Source: DASWOJ01 sp964242415 (GTDB lineage: Bacteria > Pseudomonadota > Alphaproteobacteria > Acetobacterales > Acetobacteraceae). From it: a DNA stretch of 64,000 nucleotides. The notes under the pieces are model-generated. The model ran no database searches. It was not told the origin of the DNA and saw only the letters and a list, made by a program, of their open reading frames with translations. The position numbers were made by a program, and so were the translations under genes. Positions within the stretch are counted from its first letter, which is position 1, and the number at the start of each line of letters is the position of its first letter. Positions 52,843 through 61,944 of this stretch are shown here, piece by piece. The stretch covers positions 1-64,000 of the forward strand of contig CAXTAT010000016.1 in the NCBI GenBank assembly GCA_964242415.1, given 5' to 3'.

Positions 52843-55122
52843 TCACGCACACTCCTGCAGGGCTTGCCAGACCCGTTGCGCCGAGGCCGGCATGTCCAGG
52901 TGCCGCACGCCATGCGGGCGCAACGCATCCAGGATGGCGTTCATCGCCGTCGGCAGCGAGCCGACGGTGCCGGCCTCGCCGACGCCCTTCACGCCGAGCT
53001 GGTTGCTGGGGGAGGGCACCAGCACCGTCTGTATGGTGACGCGCTTCACCAGGTCGGCGCGCGGCATGGCGTAGTCCATGAAGCTGCCGCTCAGCATCTG
53101 GCCGTTCTCGTCATACAGGCAGACCTCGCCGAACACCTGGCCCAGGCCCTGCAGCAGCCCGCCCCAAATCTGCCCCTCCAGCAGCGTGTGGTTCATCACC
53201 GCGCCGCAGTCGTCGATGGACACATAGCGCACCAACTCGGTCAGCCCGGTCTCCGGGTCCACCTCGACCTCGGCGACATGCGCGCCGGACGGGTAGGCTC
53301 GTGGCGCCGGCAGCTCGGCCTTGCTGTCCAGCGCGCCCGGGTTGCACCGCGCCAGCTCGGCCAATCCAACCACCCGGTCGGTGCCGGCGATGCGGTAGTC
53401 GCCGCCGTCATACTCGATGTCGGCCTCCGCCGCCTCCAGCGCGTTCGACGCCAATGTGCGTCCCTTCTTGATGACCAGGTTTGCCGCCTCCACGCTGACC
53501 GAGCCCATGGACATCATGCTGCGCGACCCGAAGGCGCCGGCCCCCTTCAGCGCCGGGCCATCTGCCCGGCCGGCGCGCAGCGTGATGCGCGTGGGGTCAA
53601 TCCCCAGGGCGCGTCCGACGATCTCGGGCAGCACCGTCTCGTGCCCCTGGCCGGAGGCGATGGCGACCTCATGCAGCAGCAGGCTGCCGTCGGGTTCGAA
53701 GGTCAGCAGGGCCTCGTCGGACTGCGCCACGCCGCCGGCGGGTTCGATGAACAGCGCGCAGCCGATGCCGCGCAGCCGGCCGCGCTGGGCCGCTTCCGTA
53801 CGCCGGGCCTCGAAGCCGTCCCAGTCCGCCTCGGTCACTGCGGCGTCCAGCAGGGCGGCAAAGTCGGCGCTGTCGTAGGCGCTGGGCATCGGCGCGGTGG
53901 CGATCCGGTAGGGGAAGGCGTCGCGCGGGATCAAGTTGCGCCGGCGCAGCTCCAGGCGGTCGATGCCAGTCTGCCGCGCCGCCTCGTCCACCAGGCGCTC
54001 CACCATGTAGGCCATGTCCGGCCGCCCAGCCCCACGGTAGGCGGTGATCGGCACCGTGTTGGTCAGCGCCAGCCGGTTGCGCCCATAGGCCGCGGGGATG
54101 CAGTAGGCGCCCGACGCCATCAGCGCCGCGTTCAGGGTGTTGGTCATCGCCCCCGCGGCCGACGGGTGCGCGCCGATGTCGCACACCCAGTCATGGCGGA
54201 TCGCCAGGAACCGGCCCTCCGCATCCAGCGCCAGCTCCGCCGCCATCTGCACGGCACGGCCGTGATAGTCGCTGAGGAAGGTCTCGGAACGGCTGGCCAC
54301 CCACTTCACCGGCCGCCCGGCGATGCGGGCCGCCAACGCCAGCGCCGCATACTCCGGGTACGCCGCGCCACGGATGCCGAACGCGCCGCCGACATCCTCG
54401 GCGTGCGACCGGACGTGATCCGGCTGCAGCCCGGTCAGCCCGGCCATGCCGTCGCGCATGCCCGTCACACCCTGGCTGCCGCTCCAGAGGTCCAGCACGT
54501 CGCCGTCCCAGGCGGCCAGGGCCGCCTTCGGCTCCATGGGGTTGCCGACGACGCGCCCGCTGTCTTGTTGCAGCCGCACGACATGCGCGGCTGCGGCGAA
54601 AGCGGCGTGGGCCGCGGCGGCGTCACCATACTCGAAGTCGAAAGCAAGGTTGCCCGGCACGGCGCCGTGCAGCAGCGGCGCCCCGGGTGCGATGGCCACG
54701 CGGCCGTCCACCACGGCGGAGAGGTCATTATACTCGACGCGGACCAGCTCCGCCGCGTCCTGCGCCGCATGCGCCGTGTCGGCAACGATGACTGCAACGG
54801 GCTCGCCGACGTAGCGCACCCGGCCCTGCGCCAGCGCCGGGGAGGCCGGCGACTTCAGCACGCCGTCGCGGCCCTTGAACGGCACCTGGGCCTGGCCGCG
54901 GGTATAGCCGGCCGCCGCCATGTCATCCGCGGTCAGCACCGCTACCACGCCCGGGGCGGACCGCGCGGCCGCGGTGTTAAGGGCGACAATGATCGCATGC
55001 GCCCGGTCGGCCCGCACGAAGACGGCGTGCAGTTGCCCCGGCCGGTCCCAGTCCGCCGTGTAGCGGCCGGCGCCGGTGACCAGGCGTTGGTCCTCACGCC
55101 GGCCGGTGTAGGTGTGTCCCAT
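52843..55122 (-). CDS. Xanthine dehydrogenase-family molybdenum-binding large subunit
   Basis: This 759-residue molybdenum hydroxylase large chain has the family signature GQGHETVLPEIV and the catalytic glutamate in GVGEAGTVGSLPTAM (about Glu715). The substrate-loop region is AYRGAGRPD, not the CSFR that marks CO dehydrogenase, so I do not call it CoxL. The partner 2Fe-2S and FAD subunits are absent on either side. The start at 55122 follows GGAGAGG. Substrate is unknown; aldehydes, purines or N-heterocycles are possible. Confidence 0.9.
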   Translation of the reverse strand: MGHTYTGRREDQRLVTGAGRYTADWDRPGQLHAVFVRADRAHAIIVALNTAAARSAPGVVAVLTADDMAAAGYTRGQAQVPFKGRDGVLKSPASPALAQGRVRYVGEPVAVIVADTAHAAQDAAELVRVEYNDLSAVVDGRVAIAPGAPLLHGAVPGNLAFDFEYGDAAAAHAAFAAAAHVVRLQQDSGRVVGNPMEPKAALAAWDGDVLDLWSGSQGVTGMRDGMAGLTGLQPDHVRSHAEDVGGAFGIRGAAYPEYAALALAARIAGRPVKWVASRSETFLSDYHGRAVQMAAELALDAEGRFLAIRHDWVCDIGAHPSAAGAMTNTLNAALMASGAYCIPAAYGRNRLALTNTVPITAYRGAGRPDMAYMVERLVDEAARQTGIDRLELRRRNLIPRDAFPYRIATAPMPSAYDSADFAALLDAAVTEADWDGFEARRTEAAQRGRLRGIGCALFIEPAGGVAQSDEALLTFEPDGSLLLHEVAIASGQGHETVLPEIVGRALGIDPTRITLRAGRADGPALKGAGAFGSRSMMSMGSVSVEAANLVIKKGRTLASNALEAAEADIEYDGGDYRIAGTDRVVGLAELARCNPGALDSKAELPAPRAYPSGAHVAEVEVDPETGLTELVRYVSIDDCGAVMNHTLLEGQIWGGLLQGLGQVFGEVCLYDENGQMLSGSFMDYAMPRADLVKRVTIQTVLVPSPSNQLGVKGVGEAGTVGSLPTAMNAILDALRPHGVRHLDMPASAQRVWQALQECA

Positions 55123-55497
55123 GGTGTCCAGCCTCTCCTGTAGCCAATTACGGGCGCAACGCACCCATAACCGATGGCCGATCCTGTCCGCGAGTTGGCG
55201 CCGCAGCGCCCAGCGTCAAGCCAGACTGCCCTGACTCCCTCCTCCTCCGGGAGAGGGTTGGGGTGAGGGGGCGGGCAAGCACGGTCCCATCCCACTGGGG
55301 CACTGGTCATGCAGGCCCAAGTCCGTCGCCCCGGCCCTCAAAGGCACGCCTTAACCCGGGCACGGGCCGCTTTTCCCCGACATGCAGCGCCCGGAGCAAA
55401 CGCCAGCCTGGGCAATGCCCATAACCCCACCCCTCCCGGAAGGAGAGGACGTAGAAGTGTGGTATGTGCGCCGCGGCATTCTCGGAGTAGCCTACGC
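55123..55497. other. Repeat-rich intergenic segment
   Basis: A fourth CCCTCTCC/GGTGAGGG repeat arm is at about 55234-55276 (CTCCTCCGGGAGAGGGTTGG then GGTGAGGGGGCGGGCAAGCAC). A degenerate reverse arm CCCCTCCCGGAAGGAGAGGA lies at about 55429-55448. The stretch GGGCGGGCAAGCAC is shared with copy 2 at 35.8 kb. No gene is supported; the promoter of the isocitrate dehydrogenase should lie in the last 60 bases. Confidence 0.65.
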
Positions 55498-56532
55498 ATG
55501 AACACCCCGCAGGAAAAAGTCCCCGCCACCCTCATCCCCGGCGACGGCATCGGCCCCGAGATCGTCGCCGCCGTCACCCGCGTGCTGGACGCGCTCGGCA
55601 GCCCGTTCGACTGGGACGTGCAGCAGGGCGGCCTGGCCGGCATTGCGGCGGGCGGCGACCCCTTGCCCCAGGCCACGCTGGAAAGCATCCGCCGCACCCG
55701 GCTCGCCCTCAAGGGGCCGCTCACCACCCCGGTTGGCGGCGGCTTCCGCAGCATCAACGTGCGGCTGCGCGAGGAATTCCACCTGTATGCCAACGTCCGC
55801 CCCAACCGCACCATGGTGCCCGGCGGACGCTACGAGGACATCGACATCGTCCTGCTGCGCGAGAACCTGGAAGGACTCTACGTCGCCTTCGAGCATTACA
55901 TCCCGATCGGCGACGACCCGCATGGGGTCGCCATCTCGTCCGGGGTGAACACGCGGGACGGGTCGCGCCGCATCGCCCGGTTCGCGTTCGAGTATGCCGT
56001 CCGCAACGGCCGCAAGAAGGTCACCATCGTCCACAAGGCCAACGTGCTGAAGGCGCTGACCGGCATCTTCCTGGAAACCGCGCTGGACATCGCCAAGGAG
56101 TATGAGGGCCGCGTCGCCGTCGATGACCGCATCGTGGACGCCTGCGCGATGCAGCTCGTGCTGAACCCCTGGCAGTTCGACGTGATCGTCACCACCAACC
56201 TGTTCGGCGACATCCTATCCGACGAGATCGCCGGCCTGGTCGGCGGCCTAGGCACCGCACCGGGCGCCAACATCGGCGAGAAGGCCGCCATCTTCGAGGC
56301 CGTGCACGGCAGCGCCCCCGACATCGCCGGCCGGGGCATCGCCAACCCGCTGGCGCTGATGCTGGCGGCGGCGCTGATGCTGGAGCACGTCGGCCACATG
56401 GAGCTGGCGCAGCGGATGCGCTCTGCCCTCGACCAGGTGCTGACGGTGGACGGTGTCCGCACCGGCGACCTTGGCGGCACGGCGACGACGGTGCAGTTCG
56501 CGGACGCCGTGGTGGGGCGGCTGCGGGCCTAG
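55498..56532 (+). CDS. NAD-dependent isocitrate dehydrogenase
   Basis: The 344-residue beta-decarboxylating dehydrogenase has LIPGDGIGPEIV at the N-terminus and the isocitrate-binding FRSINVRLREEFHLYANVRP with Ser/Asn/Arg in the IDH arrangement. It also has the cofactor loop HGSAPDIAGRGIANP. The Asp-Ile in that loop is the NAD-specificity signature; NADP enzymes have Lys-Tyr. The length suits the NAD-IDH type. The ATG at 55498 has GGAG 11 bases upstream. Isopropylmalate or homoisocitrate dehydrogenase is the alternative, but the SINVRLR motif favours IDH. Confidence 0.85.
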   Translation: MNTPQEKVPATLIPGDGIGPEIVAAVTRVLDALGSPFDWDVQQGGLAGIAAGGDPLPQATLESIRRTRLALKGPLTTPVGGGFRSINVRLREEFHLYANVRPNRTMVPGGRYEDIDIVLLRENLEGLYVAFEHYIPIGDDPHGVAISSGVNTRDGSRRIARFAFEYAVRNGRKKVTIVHKANVLKALTGIFLETALDIAKEYEGRVAVDDRIVDACAMQLVLNPWQFDVIVTTNLFGDILSDEIAGLVGGLGTAPGANIGEKAAIFEAVHGSAPDIAGRGIANPLALMLAAALMLEHVGHMELAQRMRSALDQVLTVDGVRTGDLGGTATTVQFADAVVGRLRA

Positions 56533-57240
56533 CGGCTTCGGTCGCGGCTGGGCCGCACGCCCGCGGCTCGGCTGGGCGCCAGGCGGCTTCGACACGGCGC
56601 TTCGACCGGCGCAGTGATCGATAGGCACCGCTATGTCGTCGATGACCAAAATATAACACGCAACGAATACCATACGTTAGAGAACAGCATAGGCCCAACG
56701 GCGTTGATTTCGATTGAGGTCGAAACGCGATGATTGCTTACCAACCAAGGTCAATCGGTCCGTATGCGAACCTAGGCGGCAATGCCCGCCTGTAGCTAAA
56801 ATCTAAGACGTTGCGACTGACGACGAACGCAAAGGTGATCAAGAGGCTCCATTAGCCTACCTTTCATCGCATTTGCGGTTCAGGTCGCGGATCACGGGTT
56901 GTAAATCGTGCCGCCTATGTTATCCCGGGCGGCATCATGTCTCGCGTTGTTCTACCCATAACCCGGCGCCAGATATCTAGCCATATCCTGACCAGGCCGG
57001 TGCGCCCTCCAGGCTGTGACGGGCCGGCCCGCGGCAACACAGTGGCGAGGCGCATCGGCAACCCAGGCGCGGCCCGTGCCGCGCCACTCGGCGACGCACT
57101 CCTTGAGTACGTCCCGGACCGGCATGCGGCACCGCCACCCAAGCCGCACGACCGCATACCGGCCAAGGCCGTCCACGCTTGACGACAGCCATGCGGTTGC
57201 CCGGCGGCCAGTGCAGGCCAGCACCTTCCAGGAGAATGCC
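56533..57240. other. Long intergenic segment before the transglycosylase
   Basis: Seven hundred bases hold no gene I can support. About 56636-56930 is AT-richer than the neighbourhood, with small palindromes such as TTTCGATTGAGGTCGAAA and GGCGGCAATGCCCGCC. A short 81-codon frame from 56937 has no family match and poor ribosome site, so I do not call it. The last part carries the AGGAG of the transglycosylase gene. The base composition suggests regulatory or foreign DNA. Confidence 0.45.
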
Positions 57241-58236
57241 ATGACCACAGACGCCACTGATGCGCAGCGCACTGCGCCGGCAGCCGGCCTTGGCTGCTGT
57301 GCCCTGCAACCGGCCGCGCCGTGGCGCGAGCGGCGCCTGCGGCGTGCATTGGCGGCGATGGTGGGCCTTGCCGTCCTGGCAGCAGGCCCGGCCATGGCCA
57401 CCCCAACCCGGGGAGCGCCCGGCGCACGCAGCCATGCCATCCGCCACAGCCCGCGGCACACGCAAGTCGTCCGCATCGGCTATGCACGGCGCATACACGT
57501 CCGGCATCTGCACCGGCGGGGCGGCACGCGCCCTGCCGAGGCGCTGCACGCCGGGGTCGAACCCTTGGTGAACAGCACCTGGGACAACCCGGTGATGCCG
57601 CCCGCCGTGCTGGGCGCGATCCTCGACGCCACGCAGGCGTCCGATATCGCCCCGGACCTGATATTGGCCCTGGCCTGGCGTGAGAGCCGCTTCGCCCCTG
57701 CAGCCCGCAGCCGCGTCTCGTCGGCGACCGGCCTGCTGCAGTTCACCTCCGGAACATGGTTGCAGGTGGTCCGCGAATTCGGGGCCAAGCACGGCGCGGC
57801 CCAGTATGCGAATGCCATCCAAAGGGAGCGGTCGGGCGACTACACCTTCCAGGGCGCGCACATGCAGGAGGCAATCCTGCGGCTGCGCACCGACCCGGTC
57901 CTGTCGGCCAACCTGGCTGTGGAGATGCTGGGGCGGCAGCGTACGGCGCTGCAGGCCACGCTGACGCGGAGCGCGACGCCGGCCGACCTCTATCTGACGC
58001 ATGTCCTGGGACCCAGCGGTTTGGCACGGTTCCTGGCAGCCCTGCAGCGGCGCCCCTCGGCCTCGATGCTGGAGGTCGCCAACCGCCGGGTGCTGTGCAA
58101 CGCCGGGCTGCTCGCCCGGGACCGGCGGCCGATGACCGTCGCGAACACCTATGCGGCGGTGCAGAACATGCTGGCCGACCAGCGCACATATTTCGAGGCG
58201 GCCGTCGTGAAGGCGCGCGCAGAAGCGACGCCCTGA
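57241..58236 (+). CDS. Lytic transglycosylase (SLT domain)
   Basis: The 331-residue product has an N-terminal membrane or signal segment (about 40-60, LAAMVGLAVLAAGPAMA), a basic, His/Arg-rich linker, and a C-terminal lytic transglycosylase domain. The catalytic glutamate is Glu148 in LALAWRESRFAP, followed by VSSATGLLQFTSGTWL. These enzymes cut peptidoglycan glycan strands with an anhydro product. A tail region (THVLGPSGLARFLAALQRRP) is typical of the family. The ATG at 57241 has AGGAG 6 bases upstream. Cell-wall remodelling or a secretion-system role are equally possible. Confidence 0.88.
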   Translation: MTTDATDAQRTAPAAGLGCCALQPAAPWRERRLRRALAAMVGLAVLAAGPAMATPTRGAPGARSHAIRHSPRHTQVVRIGYARRIHVRHLHRRGGTRPAEALHAGVEPLVNSTWDNPVMPPAVLGAILDATQASDIAPDLILALAWRESRFAPAARSRVSSATGLLQFTSGTWLQVVREFGAKHGAAQYANAIQRERSGDYTFQGAHMQEAILRLRTDPVLSANLAVEMLGRQRTALQATLTRSATPADLYLTHVLGPSGLARFLAALQRRPSASMLEVANRRVLCNAGLLARDRRPMTVANTYAAVQNMLADQRTYFEAAVVKARAEATP

Positions 58237-58368
58237 GCGGGGTGGAGCGCAACGGCGGCCCGGCGTCCGGCCGGGCCGCTGCGCCGGGTGGCGTCCGCTC
58301 ACCCCATGCCTTGGATGCCTGTGCGTTTGGCGCCGGGAAAGCTCGTCCGCTCCGTCAGCCCGCGCCCA

Positions 58369-60549
58369 TCAGAAACGCTGCGTAAGCCCGGCCAGGATCG
58401 CCCGGCGCAGCCCGTACTGCGGCGCGCCAACCCCCACGCCCGTCCCATCGCGCAGTTCGTAGCGGCGGTCGAGCAGGTTGATCACATCCAGCCACAGCTC
58501 CGTCGGCTTCCCCACCACAAGCTGCACCGCCTGCACCGCCGACAGGTTCACCGTGTAGTAGCCCGGCAGCGCCAGGCCGTTCGGCACGGTTCCGCCCCGC
58601 CGCAGCCCGCTACCTACGATCAGGTCGGCCGACACCCGCGTGGGGAACCCGCCCGCCGCATCAAGCGTGTAGGCCGCGCCGCCGGAGCCGGTCCAACGCT
58701 GGTCGTGGTCCAGGTGGATGTAGTGGTGCGCGATGTAGTCCAGGTCGGACTGCGAGAACTCGAACTGCGACGAGGTGATGTCCTTGCCGATCCCGCGGGA
58801 GTAGGCGAGGTTGCCATACACCGACAGCGGCCCGCGGTTATAGGTGGCCGACAGCTCCACCCCGTCCTGCTGAGCGTGGGCGTAGTTGTATGCCGTCAGC
58901 GCAACGGGCGCCCCGAACTGCCCCTCGTCGATCAGGTTGTGCGCGGTCTTGAAGTAGCCATCCACGGCGAAGGTCAGCCCGGGCAGCACCACCTGGCTGA
59001 CGCCGATGTCGTAGTAGTTGGCGCGCTCGGCCTTTGGCGTCGTGTCGGCGCTTGAGAGCGCGGCGCCGCTGGTGGCCCCGAGCTTGCCCACGGTCGCGTT
59101 GCCGATCAGCTCGAACGGCGGCGGGGTGAAGTACCGGGAGTAGCCGGCGTGCAGCGTCGTGCCCTCGAATGGACGCCAGACCAGGTTGACCCGCGGGCTG
59201 AACGCCTTGTCCTTCGCATACGCGTCCACCACGTCGAACCGGCCGCCATAATTGATGGTGAGCTTGGGCAGGATGCGCCACTCGTCCTGCAGGTATAGGC
59301 CATAGGTGGTGCCGTTCTTGCCGGAGCTGTCCTGGACGGCGAAGGGCTGGTCGCCCGTCTGCGCGCCGGAGCTGTCCACCGGCAGCACGAAGGAGTTGGA
59401 TTTCGACACCGACCGCTCGACCTGCGCCAGGAACCCGGTGCGGATCGTATGGTCTGTGCTGACCCGCCAGCTCGCGTCGGTCTGCGTGCCGTTGGCCCAG
59501 CTTGACCGTGCGGTCGTCGGCGCGATGCCGTTGAACAGCAGGTCGCCGAGCGGATCGGGCGTGTAGTACAGGCTGCTGTAGCGGGTGAACAGCGAGGTCT
59601 GCACGTCCAGCGAGCCATACTGCTTCTGCAGCGACAGGATGCCGAAGTGGGTCAGCTCGCGCTGGTGCTCGGTCAGGCGGCTGCTGTCGAAGTCGCTGAC
59701 GCCGCCGACCGTCAGGCCCAGCCCGGGCTGGTTGCCGCCGCGGTTCGGGATTTGATAGTCGCCGTGGAACGTGCCGGCGAGCAGGCTGATGCGCGTCGTG
59801 CCGTCCACGATGCCGGAGAGGTGGGCGAAGCCGCGGAACTGGTCGGTTGCGTCGTGCTGGGCGTTGAAGCTGTTGGCCGGGTTCTCGATGCCGATGTTGC
59901 TGTGCAGGTACTCGCCGGTCACGAAGTAGTCGATGGCGCCGCTGCGCCCGCCGTAGTCGAAGCTGGGCTGCAAGGTGCTGCGCGACCCGCCATAGAGCGT
60001 GACCTGGCCGCCGGGGTCGGTGGTGCCGGACTTGCTGGTGATGTCCACCACGGCGGCCTGCCGGAAGCCGTACTGCGCCGGCAGCGCCCCGGTGATCAGC
60101 GAGAGCGAGTGCGCAAACCGGGTTTCCAGCGCCTGGCCGAACACCGACAGGCCCTCGGGAAGCTGCACGCCATCCAGCCGGTACTGGACGTTGTCGTGCT
60201 CGTTGCGAACATGGACCTGGCCGAAGCTGTCCTGCGCCACGCCGGGCGCCTGCAGCAGCACCTGCTGCAAGGAGGCTTGGTCGCCCTGGGGCAGGGTCTC
60301 GAGGGCGCCGCGGTCAAACCTGTAAACCGTGGCGCCAAGGCTGGGCTGGATCGCGGTGCGGGCGGCGTCCAGCCGGCGGGCCACCACGTCGATGTCGGCC
60401 AGGGCCAGATCCGCGCCCGTGTTCACCGCAGGCGGCGGCTGCTCCGGCACGGTGCGGGACGGCGCGGACGCCAGCGGGTCGGCTGCATGAGCGGGCAGGA
60501 TCAAGGCCCCAAAGACTGTCCCCATCAGGGCCGCACGCATCGACACCAT
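58369..60549 (-). CDS. TonB-dependent outer-membrane receptor
   Basis: The 726-residue product has a signal peptide (MRAALMGTVFGALILPAHAA) and an N-terminal plug domain (PGVAQDSFGQVHVRNEHDNV, YRLDGVQLPEGLS). A long beta-barrel ends in the aromatic LTQRF typical of outer-membrane barrels. Such receptors import siderophores, cobalamin, sugars or metals driven by TonB-ExbB-ExbD. ATG codons at 60549 and 60540 are both possible. A TonB C-terminal fragment and two TGATA palindromes lie just upstream. The ligand is unknown. Confidence 0.92.
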   Translation of the reverse strand: MVSMRAALMGTVFGALILPAHAADPLASAPSRTVPEQPPPAVNTGADLALADIDVVARRLDAARTAIQPSLGATVYRFDRGALETLPQGDQASLQQVLLQAPGVAQDSFGQVHVRNEHDNVQYRLDGVQLPEGLSVFGQALETRFAHSLSLITGALPAQYGFRQAAVVDITSKSGTTDPGGQVTLYGGSRSTLQPSFDYGGRSGAIDYFVTGEYLHSNIGIENPANSFNAQHDATDQFRGFAHLSGIVDGTTRISLLAGTFHGDYQIPNRGGNQPGLGLTVGGVSDFDSSRLTEHQRELTHFGILSLQKQYGSLDVQTSLFTRYSSLYYTPDPLGDLLFNGIAPTTARSSWANGTQTDASWRVSTDHTIRTGFLAQVERSVSKSNSFVLPVDSSGAQTGDQPFAVQDSSGKNGTTYGLYLQDEWRILPKLTINYGGRFDVVDAYAKDKAFSPRVNLVWRPFEGTTLHAGYSRYFTPPPFELIGNATVGKLGATSGAALSSADTTPKAERANYYDIGVSQVVLPGLTFAVDGYFKTAHNLIDEGQFGAPVALTAYNYAHAQQDGVELSATYNRGPLSVYGNLAYSRGIGKDITSSQFEFSQSDLDYIAHHYIHLDHDQRWTGSGGAAYTLDAAGGFPTRVSADLIVGSGLRRGGTVPNGLALPGYYTVNLSAVQAVQLVVGKPTELWLDVINLLDRRYELRDGTGVGVGAPQYGLRRAILAGLTQRF

Positions 60550-60603
60550 CGCCTGTCCCCCTCGACAGCCGTGCCGGCCATTCGGGCACAGCCGGCGGCG
60601 ATC

Positions 60604-60653
60604 TGATACAAAATATCAAAAGGACGGTCGAGTGTATTTGATACCTTATGTCA
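60604..60653. promoter_or_regulatory. Two TGATAC-N4-TATCA-like palindromes upstream of the receptor
   Basis: TGATACAAAATATCA (60604-60618) and TGATACCTTATGTCA (60639-60653) are near-identical 15-base palindromes, centres 35 bases apart. They lie in the AT-rich gap between the divergent TonB receptor and the tonB-like fragment. They look like binding sites for a regulator of the receptor; which one is not apparent. Confidence 0.45.
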
Positions 60654-60886
60654 AAATGTGGCGTTTCGGTTGCCGAGCGGCTGTGACGCCTGCCGCCTGG
60701 GTCCGGTCGCGCAAGCGGCATCCGGACGACGCCCGGCAACAGGGCGTCGAGGGCAAGGTCGCCGTGCGTATGACGTTCGGCCGGAGCGGCCAGGTACTGG
60801 TATCCAGGGTTGCGCGCAGCAACGACTCGGACCCGCTAGACCGCGCGGCACCATCGATGTGCGAGAGTGAACGGGCGCCGACATAG
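60632..60886 (+). pseudogene. TonB C-terminal domain remnant
   Basis: The 84-codon frame from ATG 60632 includes RKRHPDDARQQGVEGKVAVR, then MTFGRSGQVLVSRVARSND and LDRAA. This is the TonB C-terminal pattern (P-x2-A-R-x3-G-x-E-G-x-V-x-V, then LD-x-AA). The N-terminal membrane anchor and proline-rich region that TonB needs are missing, and the tail after LDRAA is degenerate. It therefore looks like the 3' remnant of a tonB gene beside its former or current receptor. A functional short TonB-like domain is less likely. Confidence 0.65.
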
Positions 60887-60966
60887 CCCAGGTTCAAGTC
60901 ACGGGCGCGGCCACCCTCCGTCACCGCGTGAAGGGATAACGCCAACCGCCGCCTGCATCGTGGCGG

Positions 60967-61824
60967 CTACGTCCCGGGCCGTGCAGCCGCCCCCGCCGCC
61001 GGCGCCTGCGGGCCGGAGAACACCGTTGCCGCCCCGTCCCGCGCGACGCCTACCAGGGTGATGCCGTGGTGCCGCGCCCGCTCCACCCCCAGCGACGTGG
61101 GCGCCGAGATCGCCACCAGCGCCCCGGCGCCGAACGCCGCCGCCTTCTCCACCATCTCGTAGGAGCAGCGACTGGTCACCACCAGGAAGCCGTCCGCCGG
61201 GTCCACCCCCGCGGTCAGCAACGCGCCGATCAGCTTGTCCAGCGCATTATGGCGGCCGACATCCTCGCGTATCATCAGGATCGCGCCCCCGGGGTCCGCC
61301 CACGCGGCGGCGTGGACGGCGCGGGTCTCCTGGTTCAGCGCCTGGCGGCCCGGCAGGTCGTGCAGCGCGCCCTGCATGGCGGCCGGACTAACAGGGGTGC
61401 CGGCAGCGTGGCGCTGAACGGTGCGCGGAACCGACGCCAGGTCCTCGATGCCGCAAACCCCGCAGCTTGTGCGGCCACTCATGGACCGGCGGCGGGCGAG
61501 CAGGCGGTGGAAGCATGCAGGCGCCAGGTCGGCAATTAGGCGCAGGCCGTTGGCGTCGTGTTCGACGCGGGTGCTGCGCACGTCGGCGCGCCCATGGATA
61601 ACGCCTTCCGTCAGGCTGAAGCCGACGGCGAAGTCCTCCAGGTCTGCGGGAGTCATCATCATGACGGCGTAGGGCACGGTACCATAAACGACATTGACGG
61701 CGACCTCGACCGCGACGGCGCGGGCGCCGGGCTGGTGGCCGGGGCCGTCCAGGCGCACCACCGCGACCGGGACCTGCACGGCAGTCGGGGGGATGGCGGC
61801 GTCCCGCGGGTGATGCTGATCCAT
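60967..61824 (-). CDS. fdhD: Formate dehydrogenase sulfurtransferase FdhD
   Basis: FdhD moves sulfur from IscS to the molybdenum cofactor so that formate dehydrogenase becomes active. The 285-residue product has the conserved SCGVCGIEDL (Cys-x2-Cys), the FAVGFSLTEGVI region, and REDVGRHNALDKLIGALL followed by FLVVTSRCSYEMVEKAA. It lies 120 bases downstream of the FdhF/YdeP-like gene on the same strand, so the two are probably cotranscribed and linked in function. Confidence 0.95.
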   Translation of the reverse strand: MDQHHPRDAAIPPTAVQVPVAVVRLDGPGHQPGARAVAVEVAVNVVYGTVPYAVMMMTPADLEDFAVGFSLTEGVIHGRADVRSTRVEHDANGLRLIADLAPACFHRLLARRRSMSGRTSCGVCGIEDLASVPRTVQRHAAGTPVSPAAMQGALHDLPGRQALNQETRAVHAAAWADPGGAILMIREDVGRHNALDKLIGALLTAGVDPADGFLVVTSRCSYEMVEKAAAFGAGALVAISAPTSLGVERARHHGITLVGVARDGAATVFSGPQAPAAGAAARPGT

Positions 61825-61944
61825 CCCTAGGACATAGGCTGTCCCAGAGGCGGTGGGGAGATCACCCTTGATGGCTGATCCCCACGGCGGCGCCCAAGGG
61901 TGCTGGCAGCCGCTCAGACGTCACCCAAATTCAGCCTGGTCCCG

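Noticed and set aside
52843..55122. Aerobic CO dehydrogenase large subunit (CoxL)
   Set aside because: The active-site loop reads AYRGAGRPD instead of the cysteine-containing CSFR type, and the coxM/coxS partners are missing.
52864..55143. 759-codon plus-strand open frame opposite the molybdenum hydroxylase
   Set aside because: Same length as the real gene but composed of Arg/His/Gly-rich shadow sequence; no family match.
55498..56532. 3-Isopropylmalate dehydrogenase (leuB)
   Set aside because: The substrate loop SINVRLRE matches isocitrate dehydrogenases rather than the leucine-pathway enzyme, and no leu genes are adjacent.
56937..57182. 81-codon plus-strand frame before the transglycosylase
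   Set aside because: No ribosome site of quality, Arg/Pro/Ala-rich second half and no recognisable family; an overlapping minus-strand frame looks equally random.
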